The translations under genes were made by a program, and so were the position numbers. Below are positions 17,356 to 25,762 of a stretch of 64,000 bases of DNA, in pieces; position 1 is the stretch's first letter; the number at the start of each line of letters is the position of its first letter. A model generated the notes under the pieces. The model was not told the origin of the DNA. It saw nothing but the letters and a program-made list of their open reading frames with translations, and did not search any database. The DNA is from Comamonas sp. (lineage in GTDB: Bacteria > Pseudomonadota > Gammaproteobacteria > Burkholderiales > Burkholderiaceae_C), in assembly GCA_021166775.1 (NCBI GenBank), contig JAJPEQ010000006.1:62001-126000 (forward strand), in the 5' to 3' direction.

Positions 17356-18494
17356 TGAACCGCCGGCACCGCATCCAGCCCCAGCCGCCGTATTGTGGCT
17401 GCCGCCTCGTTGGCCTGCGCCGCCGAGGTAAACGGCCCCACCCGCACGCGCTGCAACACCTTGCTGTGCGGGCGCGTCAGGACTTCCACCTCGACCGGCA
17501 ACCCCTCCTTGCGCAGGCGCTCGCGGGTTCGCGCCGCGTTCGCCGGATCGGCAAAGGCGCCCACATTGATGTAGAGCCCGCGCATCTGCGGGGCAGGCTG
17601 CGCCGCTGCAGCCGACTTCGGCCCTTCGCCGGCCTTTTTCCCGGGGCCCGACGGCGCAGGGTGCGCCCCCCCGACCATCCCGGCTTTCTTCCCAGTCGCC
17701 GCGGCTCCATGACCCTTGGCCGCCAGGGCGGCCAAGGCGGCGTCGGTTTCACCCTGCACCGCTTGTGCTTCGTCCGCATCGAACGCCGGCACCCTGGCGG
17801 GCTCAGCCTGCTGCGCCGGCGGGAGCGGCAGCGTCTGGGCCGCTGGCGTCGGCGGCTGCGGCGCGGCCGTCACCGCACCCTTCACTTCGGGGGCGCCACG
17901 CTCGGGCGCCGGGCCCGCTTTGTCGGCACCGCTCCACGGCAAAGCAAGCATCACCATGGCCGCGCACGTCAGCGCACCCAGCGCTGCGACCAGCCACATC
18001 CTGCGCCGGGACGGCGCATCAGACTGCAGCTGCCCCAGCGCCTGCTGCATCGTCTGCGATCGCGCCACCGCCGCCTCGATACGACGGCGCGCATCGCGAT
18101 GAACCAGGGCATCGCCCCACAGGCCTAGCGCCACGGCGCTGGCAAGCCACAGCGCCAGCGCCACACCGGCGAGCACGGCTCCCGGCATCAGCGCCTGATC
18201 GTGCGCGAACTTCACGGCCGCCACGACCGCCAATATCCACGCCAGGTCAATCGCGAGCCCGCGCCACAACGAGCGGTACACCAGCCACATCGGCCCCGCG
18301 ATGGCCGCGGCCCAGTTCCACAGCGCAACGGCGCGGCCTGCCGCATCAAGCCGCACAAAGGCAGGCAGGTAATGGTCCAGGCCCGATACCCCGATGGCTG
18401 CTGCGCTGAGCCGGACGGCCAGATGGGCCTGATCGCCCGGCTGCTCGGGCGTGCCAGCCGATTTGGGCGGTGTTTCGGCGATCGTGTCCTGCAT
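17352..18494 (-). CDS. Multi-pass membrane protein with C-terminal SPOR domain
   Basis: A 380-residue fusion. The first ~150 residues hold three hydrophobic helices and the motif YLPAFVRLDAAGRAVALWNW, resembling DUF2628 membrane domains. A further helix spans about 167-187. A Pro/Ala-rich linker follows, and a SPOR domain starts near residue 303 (GLYINVGAFADPANAARTRERL... RVGPFTSAAQANEAAATI). SPOR domains bind denuded peptidoglycan at the septum, so a role at the division site is plausible. It overlaps the lipoprotein gene by 4 bases. Confidence 0.75.
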   Translation of the reverse strand: MQDTIAETPPKSAGTPEQPGDQAHLAVRLSAAAIGVSGLDHYLPAFVRLDAAGRAVALWNWAAAIAGPMWLVYRSLWRGLAIDLAWILAVVAAVKFAHDQALMPGAVLAGVALALWLASAVALGLWGDALVHRDARRRIEAAVARSQTMQQALGQLQSDAPSRRRMWLVAALGALTCAAMVMLALPWSGADKAGPAPERGAPEVKGAVTAAPQPPTPAAQTLPLPPAQQAEPARVPAFDADEAQAVQGETDAALAALAAKGHGAAATGKKAGMVGGAHPAPSGPGKKAGEGPKSAAAAQPAPQMRGLYINVGAFADPANAARTRERLRKEGLPVEVEVLTRPHSKVLQRVRVGPFTSAAQANEAAATIRRLGLDAVPAVQ

Positions 18495-18734
18495 GAGGAA
18501 TGAATGACTGGGCGCGTCGGTCTCGAATCCAACAGCGCAGGAATTATGCGTTACCTGCCTTCAACGCCCCGCAGGGGCACGATAGGTCGCCCACGCGCTG
18601 CATTTATGGCTGCGCCCGAGGCTGCACGCATATATCATTGGTTGCCGTGCATCGCACCCATTGCGTGTATCGTGCAACCCCCGCGCGTGAGTGCAAATGC
18701 CAAGCCGCTGCACTCGCGCGGCCGATTTTGAACG
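18495..18734. other. Intergenic region between the SPOR and PAS-GGDEF-EAL genes
   Basis: The 240 bases between divergent genes contain no supported gene. Two small structures are seen: GCCCC-GCA-GGGGC near 18568-18580 and GGTTGC / GCAACC half-sites around 18640-18680. Promoters for both flanking genes must lie here but no clear consensus is visible. Confidence 0.5.
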
Positions 18735-21293
18735 ATGCCTTGCCCCATAGCGGGATGGTGGGTGCCCGTGCCTCCGTCATCAGTACCCATGCCAGCTCAC
18801 AGCGCCACGGACAGGAATTCGCCGCAAGCCAGCGCCCAGCCCCACCTCGGGCCGGATGCGTTTGCCACCATCGTGGCCCACATTCCGGGCACGGTGTTCC
18901 GCTCGGAGGCCGCGGCGCCCTGGCGCGTGCGTTTCATGAGCGGCACCCACGAAGTGAGTACGGGCCGCGGCGTGCACGAGTACCTTGCAGACGGCGAGCT
19001 CTACCTCACTCTCATCCACCCGGACGACCGCCCAGGCTTCACACAGACCTTCTCGCAGGCCCTGGCCGAACACCGCCCCTATGTTGCAGAGTACCGGGTC
19101 CTTCACTGCGACGGCAGCTGGCACTGGGCACGCCAGCACGCCACGGGCGTCTATGCCGAAGACGCAACCACCCTGTTCGTGGACGGTGTGATCTTTGACA
19201 TCAGCGCCGAACGCAGGGAACAGGAAAGAATCAGGAAGCTGGCCAATGCGCTGCCCGTTGCCGTCTACCAGTCCCGGCTCGACGAAAACGATCGCCCCCG
19301 CATGCTGTACATCAGCGACGCGATCGAGCAGCTGACGGGCTACTCGGCGCAAGCCGTCATGGCGGACCTGCTCATCCTCTTCTCGCGCATCCACCCGAAG
19401 GACCTGCCCGGCTTCGTCGCGGCCGACACCCAGGCCTTTCACGCTCGCGCGGAGTTCGCCCAGGAGGTACGCTTTTTTCGCGCTGATGGCCAGGAGCGCT
19501 GGATGTCCGTCAAGTCCTCGCCGTACACGACGGAAGACGGAGAAATCGCCTACCAGGGGTTCATGGAGGACATCACCGAACGCAAGCTGGCCGAAGAAAG
19601 AGTGCGCGCAAGCGAATCCTTCCTGCAGCAGATTTTCGACACGTCCAATGTCGCGATCTTCCTGGTGAACCCGCAGGGCATCATCACGCGCGCCAATCGC
19701 AAGATGGCGCAGATGTTCGGATGCACGATCGAGCAGCTCACAGGCGCGCCCTATGTCAGCCTCGTGGACCCCGCGGAGCGCGAGGCCGGCCATCAGAAGA
19801 TGCTGGCCCTGCTCGCCAGCGACATCGATTCGATCAACCTCGAGCGTCTGTACCTGCGCCACGACGGCAAGACGTTCTGGGGCAACCTGACGGGCAAGCG
19901 CTTCAACGGCAGCGACGGCACCGAATACGGACTGATCGGCGTGATCATGGACGTGAGCGAGCGCAGGCGGGCCGAGGAGGAAGTGCGCAACCTCGCGTTC
20001 TACGATCCGCTGACCAACCTGCCCAACCGCCGCCTGCTGCTCGACCACCTGCAGACGTGCATCGACGCCTCCACGCGCAGCGGCCTGTACGGCGCACTGA
20101 TCTTCATCGACCTGGACAATTTCAAGACGCTCAATGACTCGCTCGGACACGACGTCGGAGACCAGCTCTTGCGGGCGGTGGCCGGACGCCTGCAATCGGC
20201 CGTGCGCAAGGGCGATACCGTGGCACGCCTGGGAGGCGATGAATTCGTCGTGGTGCTGGGCAGTCTGGACGCTTCCGCCCTGATCGCCGCCAGAATGGCC
20301 AACAACGTAGGGCTCAAAATCATCGAGCAGATGAACTCGCCCTACGAGCTGCAGCACAACGCGGTGCGCAGTACCCCCAGCCTGGGCATCGCCCTGTTCA
20401 GGGGCAATGAATCGAACATCGACGAACTGCTCAAGCACGCGGACCTCGCGATGTACCAGGCGAAGACGGGTGGGCGCAACACCCTGCGCTTCTTCGACCC
20501 CGAGATGCAGGAGCGCATCAACGCCCGCGCGCTGATTGAGAGTGAGCTGTACGACGCCATGGAAAAGCGGCAATTCCTGGTGTACCTGCAGCCCCAGGTG
20601 AACATCTACGGCGACTGCATCGGCGCCGAAGCCCTCTTGCGCTGGAACCATCCGGTCAAGGGCATCATTTCCCCTACGCAGTTCATCGCCATTTCAGAGG
20701 AAACCGGGCAAATCCGCGCCATCGGCCACTGGGTGCTGCACGAAGCCATGCGCCTGCAAAGGCGGTGGCAGGCAAACATCGAGACGCGGAACATCGTCGT
20801 CGCCATCAACATCAGCGCGCGACAGTTTCACATGGCCTCGTTCGTCAACGAGATTGAGCAGCTGCTGGACAGCACCGGCGCGGACCCGAGCCGGCTGCAA
20901 TTCGAGCTGACTGAAAGCGTGCTCCTGAACGATGCGGATGACGCCATCGCCAAGATGCTGGCGATGCAGGCCCTGGGCATCGGATTCGCGCTCGACGACT
21001 TTGGAACGGGTTATTCGTCGCTTGCCTACCTCAAGCGCCTGCCGCTGCGGCAGATGAAAATCGACCAATCGTTCGTGCGCGACATCCTGAGCGACCCGAA
21101 CGACCTGGCCATCTGCCGCTCCATCATCGTGCTCGCCGCCAGCCTGGGCCTGCATGTCATTGCCGAGGGGGTCGAAACCAGTGAGCAATGGGAGCTGCTG
21201 CGCGCAGAGGGCTGCGAAGAGGCCCAAGGTTTCCTCTTTGCCAAGCCCATGCCCGAAGACGAATTCGTGCGCTGGCTGGGCGCTGGCGCTTAG
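18735..21293 (+). CDS. PAS-GGDEF-EAL cyclic-di-GMP sensor protein
   Basis: This 852-residue soluble signalling protein has three PAS-like regions (about 45-165, 175-295 and 300-415) with PAC-type segments. A GGDEF domain follows with intact GGDEF at 500-504 and an RKGD inhibitory site at 491-494. A C-terminal EAL domain has EAL at 632-634, LDDFGTGYSSLAYLKRLP and AEGVET. Both diguanylate cyclase and phosphodiesterase sites look intact, so net activity is probably set by the PAS input. There is no transmembrane segment. The start is uncertain: the ATG at 18789 (MPAHSATD) is an alternative, and neither has a clear ribosome-binding site. Confidence 0.9.
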   Translation: MPCPIAGWWVPVPPSSVPMPAHSATDRNSPQASAQPHLGPDAFATIVAHIPGTVFRSEAAAPWRVRFMSGTHEVSTGRGVHEYLADGELYLTLIHPDDRPGFTQTFSQALAEHRPYVAEYRVLHCDGSWHWARQHATGVYAEDATTLFVDGVIFDISAERREQERIRKLANALPVAVYQSRLDENDRPRMLYISDAIEQLTGYSAQAVMADLLILFSRIHPKDLPGFVAADTQAFHARAEFAQEVRFFRADGQERWMSVKSSPYTTEDGEIAYQGFMEDITERKLAEERVRASESFLQQIFDTSNVAIFLVNPQGIITRANRKMAQMFGCTIEQLTGAPYVSLVDPAEREAGHQKMLALLASDIDSINLERLYLRHDGKTFWGNLTGKRFNGSDGTEYGLIGVIMDVSERRRAEEEVRNLAFYDPLTNLPNRRLLLDHLQTCIDASTRSGLYGALIFIDLDNFKTLNDSLGHDVGDQLLRAVAGRLQSAVRKGDTVARLGGDEFVVVLGSLDASALIAARMANNVGLKIIEQMNSPYELQHNAVRSTPSLGIALFRGNESNIDELLKHADLAMYQAKTGGRNTLRFFDPEMQERINARALIESELYDAMEKRQFLVYLQPQVNIYGDCIGAEALLRWNHPVKGIISPTQFIAISEETGQIRAIGHWVLHEAMRLQRRWQANIETRNIVVAINISARQFHMASFVNEIEQLLDSTGADPSRLQFELTESVLLNDADDAIAKMLAMQALGIGFALDDFGTGYSSLAYLKRLPLRQMKIDQSFVRDILSDPNDLAICRSIIVLAASLGLHVIAEGVETSEQWELLRAEGCEEAQGFLFAKPMPEDEFVRWLGAGA

Positions 21294-21598
21294 CGCCGCG
21301 CGCAGCCGCCGCGCCTTCCCGCCCAGGCGCTCCGGGTTCAAAAACCACGGGCGGCATCGGGACAGGGGCCATCCGTTTGTCTGACCGCCCCTCTCACACC
21401 ACCCCGCACGCGGGTCCGCCCCGGGTGGTTCGGGAAGCAAATCAACCCGTCGCGTTGCAGTTCAGATCTGAGACCGCCATTGAAAACGGCAAACGCCCGA
21501 TGCGGTGCACCGGACGTCTGTTGCCGGCTGTCTTCGGTCGGCAGCCTGAATTACGACCCTGTGGGTGTCAATATGATTCAGGACGCGGCAGACGGCCG
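21294..21598. other. Intergenic region between PAS-GGDEF-EAL gene and acyltransferase gene
   Basis: These 305 bases lie between convergent genes. The only structure recognised is the candidate group II intron tail at 21356-21430 on the minus strand. The remaining sequence (21431-21598), which would be the interior of that intron, contains no reverse-transcriptase fragment and nothing else I can identify. Confidence 0.6.
21356..21430 (-). mobile_element. Candidate group II intron 3' remnant (domains V-VI)
   Basis: Read on the minus strand, 21430-21396 gives ACCACCC paired with GGGTGGT around a GACC-type tip. This is followed by TGTGAGAGG, the arrangement at the domain V / domain VI junction of many bacterial group II introns. 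A second stem GGGGC/GCCCC (21391-21364) then leads to an intron-like 3' end TCCCGAT at 21356. The upper part of domain V has a mismatch, no 5' GUGYG end or maturase is seen, and the upstream space is only ~170 bases. This would therefore be a decayed fragment, not an active intron. Recognition is by memory of the consensus. Confidence 0.5.
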
Positions 21599-22471
21599 TC
21601 AAGAGTAAACATCTTTCTGGCCAGGCGGGCGGGTCTTGAACCGTCGATGCACCCAGTAGTACTGTGAGGGCATGGTCCGAATGGCGGCCTCGAGCTCACG
21701 GTTCATGCGCGCCGTGTCTGCCACCGGGTTCTCGGTCGGAAAATCGGGCCATGCCGGGGTAAGCTGCGCCTCGTACCCAGTCGGTGTCATGCGGCTGTAG
21801 AGGGCCAGCACCTTGGCTCGGCCCAGACGCGCGAACCGGGACAGCGACGGAATGGTCGCCGCGTCAGGCACCGCGAAATACGGCACGAACACCGAGTCTG
21901 TCGGGCCATAGTCCATGTCCGGCAACAGGTAGAGCAGACCGCCACGGCGCAGGCTGCTGATGATCGGCTTGACCCCATCGGCGCGGTTGAGCATGCGCAC
22001 CTTGCCAAAGCGCTGGCGCCCGGCCATGAACCAAGCGTCCAGCACGGCATTGGGATGGGTGGCATAAATCGAAGTGAATTCGCGCGTGGTGTGCAAGGGC
22101 AGCGCCAATCCACCGGCATCCATCCCGTAGAAGTGCGGCGCGAAAATGATGGTCGGCGTCTCGCCATCGAGCGCCTGCACGGCCCCCGTGAGTTTCACGC
22201 GTGAGCGCACCAGCGCCTGCGAACCCGACCACAGCCAGCCACGATCGAGAAAAGCCTGGCAGAAAGCCTCGAAGGACGCGCGCGCCCAGGCGCGGCGCTG
22301 GGCTTCAGGCACATCCGGAAAACACAATTCGAGATTGCGCAGCGCCACCCTGCGTCGCGGCCTGGCCAGCACGAACAGCACCCGGCCTATCCATGCGCCC
22401 AGCGCACGCAACCACGGCAGTGGCAATCGTCCCAGCGCATTGAGCAGCGCAATCCCCCAACGCGCGGTCAC
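21599..22471 (-). CDS. LpxL/HtrB-type lysophospholipid acyltransferase, copy 1
   Basis: This 290-residue membrane-associated acyltransferase probably adds a secondary acyl chain to lipid A. The catalytic H(X)4D box is HFYGMD (His113-Asp118 from the GTG). An N-terminal hydrophobic anchor, NLELCFPDVPEAQR and the C-terminal PSQYYWVHRRFKTRP are typical. The start is the GTG at 22471, which overlaps the stop of the second acyltransferase (GTGA) and has GGGGAAG upstream. The frame stays open 27 codons earlier inside the neighbour. Acyl and acceptor specificity cannot be read from sequence. Confidence 0.88.
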   Translation of the reverse strand: MTARWGIALLNALGRLPLPWLRALGAWIGRVLFVLARPRRRVALRNLELCFPDVPEAQRRAWARASFEAFCQAFLDRGWLWSGSQALVRSRVKLTGAVQALDGETPTIIFAPHFYGMDAGGLALPLHTTREFTSIYATHPNAVLDAWFMAGRQRFGKVRMLNRADGVKPIISSLRRGGLLYLLPDMDYGPTDSVFVPYFAVPDAATIPSLSRFARLGRAKVLALYSRMTPTGYEAQLTPAWPDFPTENPVADTARMNRELEAAIRTMPSQYYWVHRRFKTRPPGQKDVYS

Positions 22472-23325
22472 GCTGGCACTTCCCCGCCGGATGGTGCAAG
22501 TACGCGCGGCTGCTTGTAGCGCCCATAGCCCCACAGATACTGCTGCGGACACTGCCGGATCAATCCCTCCATCGCCTCATTGATCTGGCAGACCGCACGC
22601 TGCAGATCATCCGACAGCGGCTCGGCCAGACCCTGCAGATGCAGCACGTAACCACGCCCCCAGGACAGCCGTTCGCAGCGCGCCAGGATCACGGTGGCGC
22701 CCGTCTGCTGCACGAGGCGTGCCGCCAGCGTCATGGTGTAGGCATCGCGGCCGAAAAACGGCGCCCAGACCCCCTGCCCCTGGGGCGGCACCTGGTCCGG
22801 CAGCAAACCCACCGCACGCCCCTGGCGCAGCGCCTTGATCATCTGGCGCACGCCCTGGAGGCTGGTGGGCACCGCATCGATGCCCGGGCGCTGGCGCACC
22901 TGCGCCAGCACACGCGCCAGCCACGCCTGGCGTGCGGGCCGGTAGAGGATGGTGAACGCACCATGCGTCGGTGCCCAGCGGCGCGCACCCTCCTGCACCG
23001 AAAGCTCGAAGCAACCGAGGTGCGGCGTGAGAAACACGATTCCACGCCCGGCGGACCAGGCTTGCTCAACGCAGTCCGATCCGCGCACTTCGCAAGAAGG
23101 CAGCGCCTGGCCCAGCCACAGGCGCGGCGCCTCCGCCACCATGCGCCCGGCATGCGCCACCGCGGCTCGCACCTCGCCAAACGAATACCCTGCCAGACGC
23201 GCATGCTCGACGAAACGGCGCCGGTAAGTGGGCGAAAAGACGAACGCCAGCCACCCGAGCGCCGCTCCCAGAGGGTGCAGCAACCACAAGGGCAGAAGAG
23301 ACAAAAAGCGAAAGATCAGAGGCAT
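22468..23325 (-). CDS. LpxL/HtrB-type lysophospholipid acyltransferase, copy 2
   Basis: This 285-residue paralogue of the downstream gene has an N-terminal hydrophobic segment and a catalytic H(X)4E box HLGCFE (His102-Glu107). It also has LLPDQVPPQGQGVWAPFFGR and a final CPQQYLWGYGRYKQP. The pair would supply both secondary acyltransferases of lipid A (LpxL and LpxM roles). It is divergent from metK; its start codon lies only 5 bases from the metK -10 box. Confidence 0.88.
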   Translation of the reverse strand: MPLIFRFLSLLPLWLLHPLGAALGWLAFVFSPTYRRRFVEHARLAGYSFGEVRAAVAHAGRMVAEAPRLWLGQALPSCEVRGSDCVEQAWSAGRGIVFLTPHLGCFELSVQEGARRWAPTHGAFTILYRPARQAWLARVLAQVRQRPGIDAVPTSLQGVRQMIKALRQGRAVGLLPDQVPPQGQGVWAPFFGRDAYTMTLAARLVQQTGATVILARCERLSWGRGYVLHLQGLAEPLSDDLQRAVCQINEAMEGLIRQCPQQYLWGYGRYKQPRVLAPSGGEVPA

Positions 23326-23329
23326 TCAC

Positions 23330-23335
23330 TACAAT
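23330..23335 (+). promoter_or_regulatory. Candidate -10 box for metK
   Basis: TACAAT lies about 7-12 bases before the 5' end of the riboswitch aptamer, so a transcript would start almost exactly at the aptamer. No convincing -35 box is seen. Confidence 0.45.
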
Positions 23336-23340
23336 GGCAC

Positions 23341-23397
23341 GGTCGCCGAGTTAACCGAGCAACTTGCAGGACGACGTTAAACAAAGCTGCTAAAGCG
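23341..23397 (+). ncRNA. SAM-II-type riboswitch aptamer upstream of metK
   Basis: The sequence carries the conserved islands of the SAM-II family in order: TTAACC (23351), CTTGCAG (23363), ACGTTAAACAA (23374) and GCTAAA (23389). Stem P1 forms between GTCGCC (23342-23347) and GGaCGAC (23369-23375) with one bulged A. The pseudoknot P2 forms between AGCAACTT (23358-23365) and AAGCTGCT (23384-23391) with one mismatch. SAM-II aptamers bind S-adenosylmethionine and control methionine/SAM genes, mostly in Alphaproteobacteria. Here the aptamer precedes the SAM synthetase gene. Assignment is from remembered consensus; a covariance search was not possible. Confidence 0.8.
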
Positions 23398-23406
23398 TTC
23401 GCCGCA

Positions 23407-23459
23407 GAGCTCCTTGGGAAGCTTGGGCAACGCCCCAGATGCTTGGACACAAGGAGTTT
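23407..23459 (+). promoter_or_regulatory. Shine-Dalgarno-sequestering helix of the metK leader
   Basis: CTCCTTG (23410-23416) is perfectly complementary to CAAGGAG (23450-23456), which contains the metK ribosome-binding site AAGGAG; G-U and A-U pairs extend it to about 10 bp. Inside, a smaller stem with TGGG/CCCA forms. A competing helix is possible between AGCTGC of the aptamer (23385-23390) and GCAGAGCT (23404-23411). SAM binding would lock AGCTGC in the pseudoknot, freeing the masking strand and blocking translation. The switching logic is inference. Confidence 0.65.
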
Positions 23460-23467
23460 ATTCACAA

Positions 23468-24658
23468 ATGGCGAGCGACTTTCTCTTCACCTCCGAATCC
23501 GTCTCGGAAGGCCATCCGGACAAGGTGGCCGACCAAATTTCCGACGCCGTTCTCGACGCCATTCTGTCTGTGGACCCGCTGGGACGCGTCGCGGCGGAAA
23601 CGCTGACCAACACCGGTTTGGTCGTGCTCGCGGGCGAAATCAGCCTGCGCTCGGATGCCCAGACACCCGATTACATCCAGATCGCACGCGACACCATCCG
23701 GCGGATCGGCTACGACAACACCGAGTACGGCATCGATTACAAAGGCTGCGCGGTGCTCGTGGCCTACGACAAGCAAAGCAACGACATCGCCCAGGGGGTC
23801 GACCGCGCCAGCGATGATCACCTCAATACCGGCGCGGGCGACCAAGGCCTGATGTTCGGTTATGCGTGCGACGAAACGGACGCCCTGATGCCCGCGCCCA
23901 TCTACTACGCGCACCGTCTCGTGGAGCGCCAGGCACAGCAGCGCAAGAGCGGCGCGATGCCTTTTCTGCGCCCGGACGCCAAGAGCCAGGTCACGATGCG
24001 CTATATCGACGGCAAGGTCGACAGCATCGACACCGTGGTGCTGTCCACGCAGCACAGCCCCGACCAGTCCGAGACACCGACAAAGATGAAGGCAAGCTTC
24101 ATCGAAGCCGTGGTCGAACAGATCATCAAGCCCGTGCTGCCCAGGCAGTGGCTCAGAAACACCAAGTACCTGATCAACCCCACGGGGCGCTTCGTCACCG
24201 GGGGCCCGCAGGGTGACTGCGGCCTGACGGGGCGCAAGATCATCGTCGACACCTACGGCGGCTCGTGCCCGCACGGCGGTGGCGCGTTCTCCGGCAAGGA
24301 CCCGACCAAGGTGGACCGCAGCGCCGCCTACGCCTGCCGTTACGTGGCCAAGAACATCGTGGCCGCAGGCCTGGCGCGCCAGTGCCAGATCCAGGTGGCC
24401 TACGCCATCGGCGTCGCGCGCCCGATGAACGTCACGGTCTACACCGAAGGCACGGGGGCCATCCCCGACGAGAAGATCGCCCAGCTGGTGGCCGAACATT
24501 TCGATCTGCGCCCCAAGGGCATCCTGCAGATGCTCGACCTGCAAAGGCCGATCTACAGCAAAACCGCGGCCTACGGCCACTTCGGACGCGACGAACCTGA
24601 ATTCACGTGGGAGCGGACAGACAAGGCAGCGGCACTGCGCGCGGCAGCAGGGTTGTAA
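23468..24658 (+). CDS. metK: S-adenosylmethionine synthetase
   Basis: MetK makes SAM from methionine and ATP. The 396-residue protein has all family signatures: [31 protein letters not shown], the P-loop-like [18 protein letters not shown] and a C-terminal YGHFGR. The ATG at 23468 is preceded by AAGGAG at 11 bases. It is controlled by the upstream SAM-II-type leader and followed 12 bases later by the NadM/Nudix gene, likely in one transcript. If so, SAM would also influence expression of an NAD-related enzyme. Confidence 0.97.
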   Translation: MASDFLFTSESVSEGHPDKVADQISDAVLDAILSVDPLGRVAAETLTNTGLVVLAGEISLRSDAQTPDYIQIARDTIRRIGYDNTEYGIDYKGCAVLVAYDKQSNDIAQGVDRASDDHLNTGAGDQGLMFGYACDETDALMPAPIYYAHRLVERQAQQRKSGAMPFLRPDAKSQVTMRYIDGKVDSIDTVVLSTQHSPDQSETPTKMKASFIEAVVEQIIKPVLPRQWLRNTKYLINPTGRFVTGGPQGDCGLTGRKIIVDTYGGSCPHGGGAFSGKDPTKVDRSAAYACRYVAKNIVAAGLARQCQIQVAYAIGVARPMNVTVYTEGTGAIPDEKIAQLVAEHFDLRPKGILQMLDLQRPIYSKTAAYGHFGRDEPEFTWERTDKAAALRAAAGL

Positions 24659-24670
24659 ACGAAGCGTCAC

Positions 24671-25714
24671 GTGTACGACACCGCCATCCTGATCGGGCGC
24701 TTCCAGCCCGTGCACAACGGGCATCTGGCGCTGCTGCACGAAGCGCTGGCATGCGCCCGCCAGGTCGTGGTCATCGTGGGATCGGCCTTTCAGGCACGCA
24801 CTCCCAGGAATCCGTTCACCTGGCAGGAGCGCGCCGATCTGCTGCGCAAGTGCGTGGCACCCGAAGATGCGGCCAGGCTCACGATCTGCCCGGCGCGCGA
24901 CCAGTACGACCAGGCACGCTGGGCCAAGGCTGTGCAGGCGATCGTGGCTCGACAGGTGCAGCCCGGCAGCCGCATTGCGCTGGTGGGCCACTTCAAGGAT
25001 GCGAGCAGCAGCTACCTCTCGGATTTTCCTGAATGGGCACTGATCGGCCTGCCGCGCCGTGGCGCCATGGACTCTACGCTGCTTCGCGAAGCCTGGTTTG
25101 GCGCCGCAAGCGAAAAAGACGTGGCGGCCGCGTTGACCCCGTTCGCCAACCAGGCGCCGGAAGCGGCGCTGGAGCTGATGGCGCAACTGACAAGCACTAC
25201 GACTTACGCTTACCTCAGGACCGAGTGGCAGGTTCTGCGCGACTACCGCGCGGCCTGGGCCGGTGCACCCTATCCGCCGGTGTTCGTCACCGTGGATGCG
25301 CTGGTGCGCTGCGGGGCACATGTTCTGCTGGTGCAGCGCGGTCGCGCGCCTGGCAAGGGCTTATGGGCACTGCCCGGCGGATTTCTCGAGCCGCATGACA
25401 CCCTGTGGCAATCGTGCCTGCGGGAGCTGGCCGAGGAAACCCACTGCGCTCTGCCCGAAGCCTCACTGCGCCGCTGCCTGCGCGAAGTGGCCGTCTTTGA
25501 CCACCCCGACCGCAGCCAACGCGGGCGCACCATCACTCACGTCCACTACTTCGACCTCGGCAATGCGCCTCGACCGGACGTCCATGGCGGAGACGATGCC
25601 GCCATGGCGCAATGGATCGCCATCAACGAATTGGCGGCCATGGAAGATCGGCTTTTCGAGGATCACTTTCACGTGCTGGACCATTTCCTGGCCATTGCGG
25701 ACACCCATGGGTAA
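24671..25714 (+). CDS. Bifunctional NMN adenylyltransferase / Nudix hydrolase
   Basis: This 347-residue fusion has an N-terminal nucleotidyltransferase domain with IGRFQPVHNGH (HxGH, His15-His18) and the C-terminal-half motif SSSYLSDFPEW. It then has a Nudix domain from about residue 205. This matches the NadM-type NMN adenylyltransferase/ADP-ribose pyrophosphatase fusions known from cyanobacteria and Francisella. The Nudix box deviates: Asp243 stands where Glu is usual and His258 where Gly is usual, but the catalytic REx2EE (251-256) is intact. The start is a GTG at 24671. It follows metK closely and converges on manC. Confidence 0.85.
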   Translation: MYDTAILIGRFQPVHNGHLALLHEALACARQVVVIVGSAFQARTPRNPFTWQERADLLRKCVAPEDAARLTICPARDQYDQARWAKAVQAIVARQVQPGSRIALVGHFKDASSSYLSDFPEWALIGLPRRGAMDSTLLREAWFGAASEKDVAAALTPFANQAPEAALELMAQLTSTTTYAYLRTEWQVLRDYRAAWAGAPYPPVFVTVDALVRCGAHVLLVQRGRAPGKGLWALPGGFLEPHDTLWQSCLRELAEETHCALPEASLRRCLREVAVFDHPDRSQRGRTITHVHYFDLGNAPRPDVHGGDDAAMAQWIAINELAAMEDRLFEDHFHVLDHFLAIADTHG

Positions 25715-25762
25715 TGGCTGTGGCGCAGGCCGGCAGGCCAGCGCAGCAGCCGTGGATGGCAC

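Noticed and set aside
23336..23467. SAH riboswitch as the metK leader element
   Set aside because: The conserved core of the SAH family that I know from ahcY leaders is not present, while SAM-II islands and pseudoknot pairings are.
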